Shown here: positions 10,269-21,340 of the stretch, piece by piece
Numbering within the stretch: position 1 is the first letter of the stretch
Layout of the letters: every line of letters begins with the position of its first letter
Source of the DNA: Humulus lupulus
Taxonomy: Eukaryota > Streptophyta > Magnoliopsida > Rosales > Cannabaceae
NCBI RefSeq assembly: GCF_963169125.1
Contig: NC_084793.1
Location: forward strand, 225,788,360 to 225,852,359
Direction of reading: 5' to 3'
DNA: 64,000 bases
The notes under the pieces: model-generated
What the model saw: the letters and a program-made list of their open reading frames with translations, nothing else
What the model was told of the DNA's origin: nothing
The model's database searches: none
Position numbers and translations under genes: made by a program

Positions 10269-10476
10269 GAAAAAGTGGAAATTGTCACTTATTCTTAGAC
10301 TCTTGGAATTCCCTTGGGTATATTTTCTCCCCCATGATTGGAGCAGTTAATTACAGTGATCATGGTATGTTGTGGCGTCGTGGTTTGTTGCATAGGCGGG
10401 AAAATGCACAGTTAGATTTTATTGTGCTGTTAGCAGTGGAGAAAAAAGTTTATTATGTGAGAATATCATATAATAA

Positions 10477-10490
10477 ACTTGGGGGGCAAA
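10477..10490 (+). other. Tat-A polypurine tract
   Basis: ACTTGGGGGGCAAA immediately before the 3' LTR, the expected plus-strand primer. Tat-C has TTTGGGGGCAAA in the same place. Confidence 0.85.
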
Positions 10491-11396
10491 TATTATCCCC
10501 AAAATTTGAAAACGATGACGTGGCAATAGAAGTGACAAATGGCAAGGAATGGCTCGGTGATCTGGCTTAGGAGTGATCTGGTAGACCGGTGAAGATTTTT
10601 GACTGACCAGTCAAGTGTCATGATCGACCAGTCATGTGCTTGATCGACCAGTCAAGTGTCATGACCGACTAGTCAAGTGCTTGTCCGACCAGTCATGTGC
10701 TTGTCCGGCCAGTCAGGTGCTTTTCCGACCAGTCAGGTGCTTTTCCGACCGGTTAGGTGCTTGCCAACCAGTCAAGTGTTTGGCCGACCGAACATGTGTT
10801 TGGCCGACCAGTCACTTGTCTTGGCCGACCAGTGAGAATGTGGCTGACCAGTGAAGTGTTTTGGCCCTTTAGTTTTCCTTCTGGGTGTGATGTGGACCGA
10901 TTAAACAAAGTAGTGCTACGCAAAAGATCCCAGTAACGACTTCAGCAAGAATCGGTCATACCTGCGTGGGAATCTCTCATTTTATCCCAAAGAATTGCAT
11001 ATTGTTGTACTTTAGATATTATTATTAATTAAATATTAAAAGAACAATAGAAAGATCCTGATTATGAGGGACTGCATTTGTACGATCCTGGGCTTATAAA
11101 TACAAGGCTCATGGCATCATAGAGAGGATTCCGATTCTAATTTTTCAGAGAGAGAATATTTGTATCTTGAGAGAAATATTGTATTCTTTTAATCGGCACT
11201 GAAGAAACTCAGTTGACTCAAGTTCATTTGATCTTGAGTGTAGATTCATAATCATAACTCTAAGTGGACTAGGCTATTACCAACGCATTGGTGCTGAACC
11301 ACGTACACTATAAAAATTGTCTGTGTCGTATTTTTCTCTTGAAGGTTTTTTGTCGTTTTGACGTCTACACGTTGTTGGCCAAAAACGCGGTCAACA
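10491..11396 (+). repeat. Tat-A 3' LTR
   Basis: 906 bp, starting TATTATCCCC (the first bases differ from TGTT in the 5' LTR) and ending GGTCAACA. The 82-bp excess over the 5' LTR equals about four extra 20-bp U3 units. A TATA box is at 11095. Confidence 0.93.
10603..10862 (+). repeat. Tandem repeat in U3 of the Tat-A 3' LTR
   Basis: About 13 imperfect 20-bp units of the CGACCAGTCAAGTGCTTG type, against nine in the 5' LTR. Confidence 0.9.
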
Positions 11397-11401
11397 AAGG
11401 G

Positions 11402-13446
11402 CATACTTGTAATTTGGGATCGTTAAGGACATAAATGTGATTATATGCGTTAAATGATTGAGACCACATTATTATGTGGATATATTTGCAATATACGGCT
11501 CGAGGCGATCCTAGTGAGCGGAATAGTCATATCGGGGTTTAATACCAGGCTCAGGGTGAGCCTAGGGGTATTTTGGGAAACTTAACTTATATTTTGGGTT
11601 TATCAAGTAATGGGTAAGTATTTGGTAGTTAGTTGGGAATGATGTGATTAATTTGGAATTTGTAGGATGACTCGACCAATTAGCAGGAATTGGGGTTAAT
11701 GACCATTCTACCCTTAAGGGAAAATAGGAGGCTAGGTTAGTATGAGGGGAATTTTGGTCATTTTAATTAAAAAAATACAGTTAGGATGAATCAGACTTAG
11801 GCTAGAATAATTAGAACTTAATAGAAACTTCTCAAACTCTCTTTCCCTCCTCCCTCTTACACATTCACTCTCTCTCCCTCTCTTGTGCTTTGAGGTTAGA
11901 GGAATTCTTGAAGAAAAAACCTGGGAATTGAGCTGGAAATTTGGGGGAAACTAAGCTAGGAACAACCAAGCAATTTCTGAGGATTAAAGCTTCTAATTGA
12001 GGTAAGATTTCAGGTTCTAAGCTGTTGATTTTCTGGTTAGTTTTGATCATGTTAAGGGTTACTTGAGGGGGGTTTTGATTTTGGCATTTAGGGAGGATTA
12101 AACTAGTGATATAGGCTATATGTGTAGTTTTCGAAGTGATATTGGGAATTATGGACCTGGTTCTGGCTTGGGTATATAGTTAGGTTGAATTTTGAGGCTG
12201 TAGTTGGGGAAAAAACGCAGAGAAACCCAGGGATTTCTGGGTTCACGGGGGTGCATTGCGACCCAGTTCATCGGCGTTGCGACCCGCGTGCCCAGAAGGC
12301 CCTGCGAGGGCTTGCTGACTTGTGGGCGCGCCGCGGCCTTGAAGGGCAAGTCGCGACCCGCCTCCCCCTAGAACAAGAGGCTGGCGCCTCTGACTTGAAG
12401 CGCGTCGCGACCTTTAGGGCCAGGTTGCGGCCTGCCTAGGCAGCCATAGCCAAGTTTGGCTTTTAGGCTCGGGGACTTAAACCTAAGCACTCAGGATAAA
12501 TTTCACTACCCGGTTTAGTAGAATTAGAGGTCCTGGAGGTTAGTATTTGTTTCCAAAGAATTTAATTGAATTAGATTTTGATAGTTATCCATTGTCGCTT
12601 GTGACTAGGGTTACTGTTAAGGCTCGGGATTGAGGATCGTGCTCGAGACTGCTTTACATCCTTCGCTCAGGACTCGAGGTAAGAAAACTGCACCCAAATT
12701 GTGGATGGGATTGAGATTCCCAGTAAATGAACATATGTGTTATGTAACCTGAAAATCTACTATGTGTGATGTGAAAATACGGCCTAAGGGAGCCGGGGCT
12801 GATGTTGAGCGTACTGAACACAGCTCAGTCTAAGCGAGCTGGGATCAGCTAAATAACTAGAGGGCTCGGACTAAGGGTGTCGACCCCTAATTATCTGTAT
12901 TAAGATTGATCTATTTGTTTGGATTAAACTATTGTTGTTGTTTAGTTTAACATTTATATTATGTTGTTAATTGGACTTATTGGTCTAGGTTTGTTATATA
13001 CACTTTGTTGCTATCTATGCTTGTTGATTAAAGTTTTCTTGTTGAGCATTGGCTCACAGGTGCTACGTAGTGCAGGTAAAGGCAAGGGAAGGCTGGACCA
13101 ACCATGAGTTAGAGAGCTTTGGGGGCGGAGTGTACATTGGCAGCTGCCCAACCGCCATGGCTGAGGGAATTACAAGGACTAGAGCTCAAACTTGTATTTT
13201 TCCATTTAAAATAGCTACTGTTGTGTTAACTTTTGAGGGTTGTATCCGCCACACAAACCTTATTTTTGGGATCCCATGTATCAAACTCTTATTTTAATGA
13301 AAATTAACCATTTTACGATCAAAATATTTTAACCCTAACATGTCACTTGACTTTAGAAACACATTTATGTTCAAATGACTTGATTAGCAAGTCTTGCACT
13401 ATTCTAAACACACAGTGTAATGGTCTTGGTTATCCAGGGCATCGCA
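11402..13446 (+). repeat. Solo LTR A, right piece
   Basis: Resumes after the Tat-A target duplication and ends GGGCATCGCA, matching the CATTACA end at 58007. Shared landmarks with the other LTRs of the family are GAGACCA...TTATGTGG (11460), a GC-rich block with TCGCGAC motifs (12245-12435), GAGGTAAGAAAACTGC (12676) and TTGGCTCAC...GTGCAGGTAAAGG (about 13048-13081). No gag or pol remains, so the element was reduced to one LTR, normally by recombination between two LTRs. Confidence 0.9.
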
Positions 13447-13848
13447 CTTATGTATGCTATATTATGTACTATGCTTAGCATATGCTATGCAGTAAGGATT
13501 GTAAGTCATTATTAATAAAATCTAGGTTTGGAACACTGGATTGTAGTAATTACATTCTCAAGTATCATAGGAGAATGAGAGATTATATGCTTGTATATTC
13601 AGGGGTGAGTTAAACCCTACTGGATACACTAATTCTGATTTCCAATTAGACAAAGATAGTCGTAAGTCGATGTTTGGGTCACTATTCACTCTTGGTGGAG
13701 GAGTTGTAGTCTAGAGAAGTATTAAACAATACAGTGTTGTAGATTCAGCCATGGAAGCCGAGTATATAGCGGCTTGTGAAGCAGCTAAAGAAGCAGTTTG
13801 GTTGAGGAAGTTCTACACTGATCTAGAAGTAGTTCCAGATATGGATGT
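13447..13848 (+). pseudogene. copia-1 RT end and RNase H (broken)
   Basis: Continues copia-1 after the solo LTR. The end of RT (LMYA start at 13452) is partly deleted. RNase H follows with ELNPTGYTDSDFQ, FTLGGGVVV, SAMEAEYIAACEAAKEAVWL and EVVPDMD. A TAG in the GGGVVV block and a frame change near 13500 break it. Homology ends abruptly at 13848 where copia-3 carries on (33484 leftward), marking the junction with Tat-B sequence. Confidence 0.88.
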
Positions 13849-14672
13849 TAGAGTCCGTGGCATTAGGCCCCTACATACTCTACATCTGGCCATTGGCAAC
13901 CAAGGGCTCTTCCCTTGAATTATTCCGATAGCAGATGGAGAACACTATTATGGTAACTATTTTGACTTGTCTTCTCTCTTTTTCCTTAATTATATTCCAC
14001 CCTTATAGTCGTTCTCATGGTTGTTTTGCTTTTCAGACGATGCTGATGGTGGCGAACTTTCACTGGTAACTTGAACGGGAGATCAAGGGCTTTCAAAAGA
14101 CCCACTCAGATCTCAAGAGCGTTGTTCGGACCTTGAGAGTGCCCGCTCTACCCATGACACCATGGATCAAGAACTTGCAAAGGCTCACTCTACACGTGAG
14201 GAAGTCGATCGAGCCACGGAGCAAGCTCATCTAGAGGCCGTCACTTGGATGGACCAACATGATGCCATTGATGTGATCTACATGGATGAGTGCGGTAAGC
14301 TCCATTACGAGATTGAGGCAGCCTGCAAGGGTGGCAGTGAGAGGACCAATAACATGCTGTTTTCCGTTTGGAGGTCAACTGCGACCTAGACCTTAGCTTC
14401 ATGGGTGAGCCTGATGCTACAAACATTTTAGCTTACTACAAGACCTACCTTGGTGAGGAGACAGGTGAGGTTGAGGGCGATAGCGTTGATGGTTTGGAGG
14501 ACACCACTGTTGAGGTCGCTGATGAGGGCGTCATTGGTAGAGAGGTCGCAGGGCAAGGCATCACTGGCAGAGCTGCCTCTAGAGAAGGTCCTCCCGATGA
14601 GCTCACCCCTGTTGTGGATGCCAATTGTGAGGGGTTCGCTAGCAATGGTGACCATTCAGACGCCACTATGTA
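13849..14672 (+). pseudogene. Tat-B antisense gene, last exons
   Basis: Plus-strand remnant antisense to Tat-B pol, equivalent to the Tat-A aORF. A partial exon (13849-13952) ends at a donor (TATG|GTAACT) and an 84-bp intron ends in TTTTCAG at 14036. The last exon encodes a charged, Ala/Glu-rich helical stretch (about 14162-14330), then LFSVWRS and, after a one-base frame change near 14380, NCDLDLSFMGEPDA. An acidic Gly-rich tail follows, with a stop at 14671. The N-terminal conserved domain is missing because the element is truncated at 13849. Product unknown. Confidence 0.6.
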
Positions 14673-15423
14673 GACGTCTGGTGTTCTCCTCACTTTACCT
14701 TTCTGACTTTGTACTTTATATTGAGTTATGCTCCCTTTTGTATAAACATTGGCCTTGTCTATGCCGCCTTTGATGTATATATTGATGATGACCTTGTTTA
14801 TTTACATAGCCATGTCTGATGTTGTTTGGCAAACATTTTTGAATTATGCCTTTTAATTGTCGTTTGCTTGCATGCTTCATTCCGTACGCACTTTACATGA
14901 ACTTTGCATTTTTGCTGCTTTGTGCCCTACGCATTTTGCATGAGTCTTGCATGATCTTTGCACTTTCATTGCTTTAATCCATACACACTTACATGAACTT
15001 TTCATTTTCACTGCTTTATTCCACGAGCATGATATCCTTTATGCCCCCAAGTGACTAGGAGAGCGAGGGAGCTTGGTAACTTGTAATGCGACCAGCCCAC
15101 TTATTGACGAGGGGACCCGCGAAGGCCCCTCTCGCTCCTGTTATGGCTCTCGTGAATCTTGAGAAAACTATTTATTTTACCCGGTCGCTTGTAATGGCTT
15201 GTCTAGAAGGGCAAGTTGCTTGTGTTTGCCCGATTGCATGTAATGGCTCTCATGTTCCCATGATGGGACCTAGGATTCGGTTGTAGCCCCTTGGGTCTTT
15301 TGTAATAAGTGTCATTTTCTCATGATTGGTTGGCCTGACCTAACGAATTTTACCGTTCGATATTATACCTTTTAGGAGATTTGGAGAAATCATGAAGGTC
15401 CTGAGGACATCTCTTTTGATTCT
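14673..15423. other. Noncoding region of Tat-B with short repeats
   Basis: No gene seen. At 14873-15028 there are about three imperfect copies of a 50-60-bp unit containing ACATGAACTTTGCATTTT and CTGCTTT. At 15066-15260 GCTTGTAATGGCT-type words recur. Confidence 0.5.
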
Positions 15424-15725
15424 CCTTGACAGTGGCCTCACCAATTATGGCCTTGCCATCTGGTGCTTCGCCATTCATGGTCTCACTGTTTGTGGCCTTG
15501 CCTTTCTCTTCGTCTGTGGCCTCACCATCTTCGTCATATGCGGCCTCGCTGATCATGGCCTCACAAATCATGGCCTTGTCATCCTTGTCATCTGTTGCCT
15601 CACCGATTATGGCTTTGCCGTTCTTGGCCTCGCCAATCATGGCCTTGCCGTCTTCATCGTCTGCAGCCTCACCGATTGTGGCCTCACCAATCGGGGCCTT
15701 GCGACTTGTGGTCCTACTATCAATC
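15424..15725 (-). repeat. Minisatellite in Tat-B pol, copy 1 (after RT)
   Basis: About 20 imperfect 15-bp units, plus strand GGCCTCGCCAATCAT-like. Read on the pol strand they give repeated Gly-Glu-Ala-x-Ile. It begins just after the RT connection motif FKWIDS, where a normal element continues into RNase H. Confidence 0.75.
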
Positions 15726-15749
15726 CATTTAAACTCCTTCGATTGAGGA

Positions 15750-16480
15750 GGTTGAAGAACATGATGCACTTATCCATGTACTTTGATACGGAGCGACTGG
15801 GATCAACGACTCTTCTGGTTAGGATTTGTACGTCCTTTGTCTTTTGGAGGACTCCGAGAGCCTTGATCTTGTCTGGATTTTCTTCAGTCCCGATGCGTCA
15901 TAGGAATTTTCCAGAAGAGACTCCGAAAGAGCACTTTTGCGGGTTTAGCTTCGCATTGTATAAGCGCAAAATGGTGAAAGCTCCTTCTAGATCAGCGACA
16001 TCCCCCCCAGCCTTTTTGGACTTCACTAGTATCTCGTCAACGTAGACTTCCATTTTCCTTCCGATCTGATCCTTGAACATCTTATTGACTAGTCGCTGAT
16101 AGGTGGCTCTTGCGTTCTTCAACTTGAAAGGCATGACCTTTCTGCAATATGGAACCATATTCATCATAAACAATGTGTGCTCTCGGTCTAAGGGATGCAT
16201 CATTATTTGATCATACCTAGAGTAAGCATTCATGAACGGTAGCCATTCATGGCCTGAGGTTGCAGATGAGGTGGTCAATCCAAGTGAGTGGAAATCAATC
16301 TTTGGGGCACGCTTTGTTGGGGTCATTGAAGTTGATGCACGCTTGCCAAGTGCCATTTGGTCTACGAATGGGCATCGATTTTGTGACCCATGAGGGGAAA
16401 AGGCTTCATGAACGAACCATTCTCCTCCAACTTTTGCACTTATACTTTCAGCGCCTCTTATCTCTCGGCATTAAGTGATC
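15750..16480 (-). pseudogene. Tat-B reverse transcriptase (broken)
   Basis: Tat-type gypsy RT on the minus strand. In order: the start of the fingers region in two frames (KLEENG, then VTKSMPIRRPNG-like and NKACPKD-like pieces, 16450-16300), then NAYSRYDQIMMHPLDREHT, VMPFKLKNARATYQRL and the active-site box YVDE at 16033-16044. The connection region follows (NPDKIKALG, SVSKYMDKCIMFFN). The usual YVDD has become YVDE, removing the second catalytic Asp, and there are several frameshifts and stops, so it cannot be active. It is flanked on both sides by the same 15-bp minisatellite. Confidence 0.85.
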
Positions 16481-17030
16481 GTCACTTCTGCTAGATCGGG
16501 GGCGTCTTCAGGTCTTTGTTCAAGGAATGTCATCTGACTGAGGGGCTACTACCAACTCTCTTATGCTTTGGGCTTCTCTTCATGATATATTAGGATTTCG
16601 GTCGCTGTCGGCAACATCTTCGCCTATGGCGTTGCCAATAGCAACCCTGCCAGGGGTGGCCTCGCCAATTGCATCCTCGCCTTCCTTAGCTTCGCCAAAC
16701 CTAGCATCACCAATCATGGCCTCACCTCGTTGCCTCGCCAATCATGGCCTTTCCATTTTTGGTCCCATCTTTTTTAGGTCCTGCCAATCATGGCCTCACC
16801 GTTTGGGACCTCGTCCTTCTGAACTCCTTAATATGGGAAAGGAAGGGGTGATCCATGGCCTTGCAATCCATGGCCTCGCCATTTTGGGCTTCGCTCATCT
16901 CTTTGATCGCCCTTTTGAGCTTCTCAATTTGGATAAGGATGGGTCATTTGTAACTGGGCCCCCTCGGTCATTGGCGACTGGTGGTCAACTGGGATGGTCC
17001 CTCGCTCTTCCCTTCAGGCGTTCAGATGGT
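16481..17030 (-). repeat. Upstream Tat-B pol with minisatellite copy 2 (16611-16900)
   Basis: The 15-bp minisatellite seen at 15424 recurs at 16611-16900 on the other side of RT. No protease motif is visible. The stretch ends with CATGC (17031-17035), the target duplication of copia-2. Confidence 0.65.
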
Positions 17031-17035
17031 CATGC

Positions 17036-18863
17036 TGTTAGGAAACTTATACAGGAGCTTTATTTATTTTCATGTATATCAAATATTAAACAAATTAATA
17101 CGAGATAGCCTAAAACATGTTTCTAAAATTTAATTCAAAGAGAAACAATGAATAGAATACTTACAGTATACGCAGCGAAATGAAAGAGTCCTTCCTTCAG
17201 TTTCTCTAACTCTTGTATCCTCTCTGTCGCAGAGTATTATCAAAAAACTAAACTGATCTTCTATTTTCTTCATAGCCTTCCAATGTGTCCTTAGAATAAC
17301 CTAGACTAGTGTGGGAAATTCTCAACACATGAGATAGATATAGAGAGAAGAAGAGAAAATAACAAAGAGGCTTAGAAAATGACTTGTGTTTAGAGAGAAT
17401 CTAAAACTATCAAAAAACCAGTGATTAAACTTATCTGTCGTCTCAGAAATCTTAACTTTTGACTTCTCTCTAAGCACTCCTTTTATAGACTCAATTAGGC
17501 CATTTAATTTAATTAAAAAATCAATAAAATAATAGCCATTTTAAAGCCCTAGGTCAAAATTATCACGGGTTTTAGGCCCGTGAAATTTCTCATTTGATTA
17601 TAAGCCCATTGGACTTAAAATTAAGGCTTGTATTATTTTCCATTGATTTAATTAATTAAATACTTTATTAAATTAATTAATTATAATTTGAACCTTGATT
17701 TAAACTTATTTATTAATTTAGATACCAATTTATCTTAATTAATAAATCTGCCCTAATTTCTCTTTTCTTCTCTAAATTACATAACTCTGTGAAACTATCC
17801 AAAATTGACATGGTCAACTTTGATAATTCTAATTGATGATTAAATCAATTAATTGAGACTATCTAGATGATTTTATCCAAGGTACAATGGGGACTATGGG
17901 CCTATGAAATCAAGCTCCAATAAGTTATCATAAATCTAACAAATAAATTTACTAACTTAATAATTCTTCATGACTCCGCTATAGACTCGGAATTGCACTC
18001 ATGAATTCATAGAACGCTCTATAAAAAATATTGATACGCTATTAATTATCCATTGTTACAACCATAATTGTCACTCAATCCTCTATAGATGGTCTACAAT
18101 GAGATAGGACTAAAATACCGTTTTACCCCTCATTGTATTTTATCCTTAAAACACTTAGTTCCTTGTAAATGATATTTCAGTAAACTAATTTAATTTCTGA
18201 AATGAGATCTCTATCATTTAACACCTTGAACCAAACTAAAAGGTATAGATGTTCATATCTATGATTAACACTCCCACTCAATTATACTACCGAGTTGCCA
18301 AGATGTAAGTATGGGCTAGTCCGTAGGGTAAGCTGGTAGCGAACAAGTCAAAGAACTCAAATAATACAATTAGTTAGAATACTAACCACTCAGAATTGAG
18401 ATTGAATTGACCTATGGTTAACTATATGATATGACTAGAATAGATAATAACGGTATGTTTACTTATCTTATTAACTGTCAATATCAGTCCAGTCCGATGT
18501 AACAAATGCATCTGATCTTATCTTCTTTGCTAATGTTCTGGAAAGAACATAACACTGTAATGTGTAAGTAGATCATATCGTAGATTGGCAAGTCAGTGTA
18601 AATCCTGTGCACTGACTAATCTTAGGACTAATTTTTTTTTGAACATATAATCATATTTATATTCCATTGTGATTACGTCACTATAAATAAGATTAGCTAT
18701 ATGCTCGGGATTTAATAGAAGTTTATATTAAACAAATAATCATGAAAATAAAACATGTGAGCAAAGTGATTGACCAAGTCAAAAAATGATTTCTATTATT
18801 TTATTGATAATAAAATGAGATTACAAAGACTTTGGGTTTTAATTAGGGCAAAAAACCCCAACA
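17036..18863 (-). repeat. copia-2 3' LTR
   Basis: 1828 bp; on the plus strand it starts TGTTAGGAAAC and ends CCCCAACA. Very similar to 25000-26867; a roughly 28-bp block present near 26217-26250 is missing here. No coding content. Confidence 0.93.
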
Positions 18864-18878
18864 AACTCCCACTTGCAC
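18864..18878 (-). other. copia-2 polypurine tract
   Basis: Minus-strand GTGCAAGTGGGAGTT abuts the 3' LTR, the usual plus-strand primer for copia elements. copia-3 has CAAGTGGGAGAT in the same place. Confidence 0.8.
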
Positions 18879-18879
18879 T

Positions 18880-19403
18880 AATTGAAACTAATGCCTTAAT
18901 TCTACTAATCCCATTTCCTTAATATGCTTATCAAATGTAGCTTCTGGTAGTGTCTTTGTAAATGGATCCGCAAGATTGTCTTCAGTTGCAATCTTCATAA
19001 CCTTCACATCTCCCCTGGCCACATATTCTCGAATAATGTGACACTTCCTTTCTATATGCTTACTCCTCTTGTGACTTTGAGGTTATTTCGAGTTGGCTAT
19101 CGCTCCTGTATTGTCACAAAACAACACAAGCGGTTTATCCATTTCTGGAATAATACCAAGATCCGAATAGAACTTTTCAGCCAGACTATTTCCTTAGCTG
19201 CTTCTGACGCGACTATGTACTCAGCCTCCATGGTGGAATCTGAGATTGCAGACTGCTTTACGCTTCTCCATATCACAACTCCACCCCCAAGAGTAAACAC
19301 CATTCTGGAAGTAGACTTCCTATCATCGAAATCAGTCTGAAAATCTGAATCGGTGTAGCCTACAGGGTTCAGAACACCACCCTTGTAGACTAACATATAA
19401 TCC
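18880..19403 (-). pseudogene. copia-2 RNase H (broken)
   Basis: RNase H degrades the RNA strand during cDNA synthesis. Visible: YKGGVLNPVGYTDSDFQTD (about 19390), the FTLGGGVVIWRS block, DSTMEAEYIVASEAAKEIVWL (about 19230), then, after frame changes near 19150 and 19090, the conserved tail that ends just before the polypurine tract. Several residues and frames are lost, so it is inactive. Confidence 0.85.
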
Positions 19404-20200
19404 CTAGTACTTCAGGATATGCTTAACTGCTATCCAATGTTCCGGTCCTGGGTTTGACCGATACCTTCTCACTACTCCCACTGCATAGTAGATATCTGGT
19501 CTAGTACACAACATGGCATACATCAGACTTCCAATTGCAGAAGCATAAGGAACTTTTCTCATTGCATCTTCCTCTTCAAGAGTCTGGGGAGACTGCTTCT
19601 TTGAGAGATGAATTCCATGGCAAGACGGTAGACGCCCTTTCTTGGAATTTGTCATTGAGAAACGTTCAAGCACTTTATTTATGTAAGCTGCTTGAGATAG
19701 AGCTAAGAGTCTGTTCTTTCTATCCCTGATGATCTCGATACCTAGAACATAACTCGCTTCACCCAAATCCTTCATCTGGAATTGAGTGCTTAGCCAATTC
19801 TTCACATCTAATAATTTCTTAACATTGTTTCCAATGAGTAAGATATCATCTACATAAAGAACCAGGGCTCATCAATATTTTGTTCAAAGCCATAGGTTTT
19901 GATTATTTCATCAAACTTAAAATTCTAGGAACGAGAAGCTTGCTTAAGTCCATAGATGGACCTATTCAACTTGCAAACTTTTCCTTCTTGTCTAGCTACT
20001 TTAAATCCTTCTGGCTGATTCATATAAATGACTTCATCAAGCTTTCCATTAAGAAAACCTGTCTTGACGTCCATTTGCAAGATCTCATAGTCGAGAGTAG
20101 CTTCTATGGATAGAAGGATGCGAATGGATTTGAGCATGGCTATCGGAATAAAAGTTTCCTCATAGTCCACACCTTCTCTTTGGGTATAACCCTTTGCCAC
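19404..20200 (-). pseudogene. copia-2 reverse transcriptase (broken)
   Basis: Motifs on the minus strand: KGYTQREGVDYEETF (from about 20200), MDVKTGFLNGKLDE, YGLKQASRS, the YVDD catalytic box at 19845-19856, then MKDLGEASYVLGIEI and SLMYAMLCTRPDI. A small deletion near 19868 removes the residues normally found between NIDEP and the YVDD strand, stops occur near 19925 and 19806, and a stop separates this from the upstream frame at 20203. The YVDD box itself is intact. Confidence 0.9.
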
Positions 20201-20203
20201 TAA

Positions 20204-21325
20204 TCAAGCTTTATAAGTCTTGATATTTCCATCAACACCTCGTTTCTTCTTGTAGATCCACTTGCACCCAATGGCCCTAAAGTCACTAGGTGCTTCCACA
20301 AGATCCCAGACGAAATTTGAGTACATGGACTCCATTTCCTGTTTCATGGCTTCGAGCCATAGTTCCTTTTCAGGGCTAACCATTGCCTGTTTGAAAGATA
20401 ACGGATCACCATGACAAGTGTCACCAACAACCATATTGGTTTCACCATCCAAACCATAGCGAACTGGGTTCCTAGAAACCCTCCCACTACGACGAGGCTC
20501 CGTGACTGTTTGCTTAGGAACAGTGGTACTTTCTTCATTTAAATCGACTTGCGTCGGTTGGACATGAAGAGCGGGAATTTCATCATCAACTTGCGTTGAT
20601 GACGATGGAACATTGTTTGGAGTCAATTCTTTAACCATCTCCTCTAAAACTACTTTGCTGCGAGGTTTAAAGTTCTGGACATAGTCATTTTCTAGAAAAG
20701 TAGCATTTTTAGAAGTAAACACTTTCTTTTCTGAATGACTATAGAAAATTCCACCCCGAGTACCTTTAGGATAGCCAACAAACATGTAAACTTCAGTTCG
20801 CGGATCTAGCTTTCCCTCCTTTTTCCTCAGGACGTGGCCGGGACACCCCCAGATTCTATAATGGCGTAAACTAGTTTCACGACCATTCCAGCGTTCTAAA
20901 GGTGTTTTGGGGATTGATTTAGATGGCACAATATTGAGAATTTCATTCGTGGTTTCAATTGCATGTCCCCAGAATGAAGTTGGTAGAGTTGAGTAACTAA
21001 GCATGCATCTAACCATTTCTAATAAAGTTCTGTTTCGGCATTCCAATGCACCATTTTGTTGCGGAGTACCTGGGGCAGTAAGTTGTGATAAAATCCCAAG
21101 TTCAGTTAAATGATATTGGAACTGCATATCCAAATATTCTCCACCCCGATCAGATCGCAAGATCTTTAACGTTTTACCTGATTGGTTCTGAGCCATTGCT
21201 AGGAATTCCTGAAACTTTGAAAATGTTTTTGATTTCCTATGCATTAGGTAAAGACGTGAGTATCTAGAGTAATTGTCAATGAAAGTGACGAAATACTCAA
21301 AACCACCCCTGGCTTGTACATTCAA
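20204..21325 (-). pseudogene. copia-2 integrase core and start of RT (373-codon open frame)
   Basis: The longest uninterrupted frame in the window. It opens just after the first catalytic Asp region (a stop precedes DVCGP near 21343). It runs through YFVTFIDNYSRYSRLYLMHR, LRSDRGGEYLDMQF, TAPGTPQQNGALECRNRTL (catalytic Glu region), WGCPGHVLRKKEGK and the phosphorylated-looking linker (PRRSGRVSRNPVRYG). It ends at the RT entry GCKWIYKKKRGVDG, at a stop at 20204. Integrase joins cDNA to the target. Asp-to-Asn at FIDN and the flanking stops argue that it is dead in spite of its length. Confidence 0.9.
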
Positions 21326-21340
21326 AGGTCCACAAACATC

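Larger units (their letters stand above)
2277..11396 (+). mobile_element. Tat-A: Tat-type Ty3/gypsy element lacking most of pol
   Basis: A complete LTR-to-LTR element of 9120 bp inside solo LTR A, flanked by AAGGG (2272-2276 and 11397-11401). Plus-strand order is: 5' LTR, primer site, gag remnant, a short integrase C-terminus, a noncoding stretch, an antisense gene (minus strand), a GC-rich repeat, polypurine tract, 3' LTR. Protease, reverse transcriptase, RNase H and the integrase core are absent; gag runs into the integrase tail near 5147. The Tat assignment rests on the type of gag, the integrase tail and the antisense gene, which matches additional antisense ORFs known in plant Tat elements. 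It could move only with enzymes supplied in trans. Confidence 0.85.

Noticed and set aside
2081..13446. One very long gypsy element with LTRs at 2081 and 11402.
   Set aside because: The two outer pieces align to consecutive parts of one LTR, and both the inner and outer borders have their own target duplications.
15392..16045. A 217-codon plus-strand frame rich in Gly-Leu-Ala-Asn-His.
   Set aside because: It is the reverse reading of the 15-bp minisatellite and of the Tat-B reverse transcriptase, which has clear motifs on the other strand.
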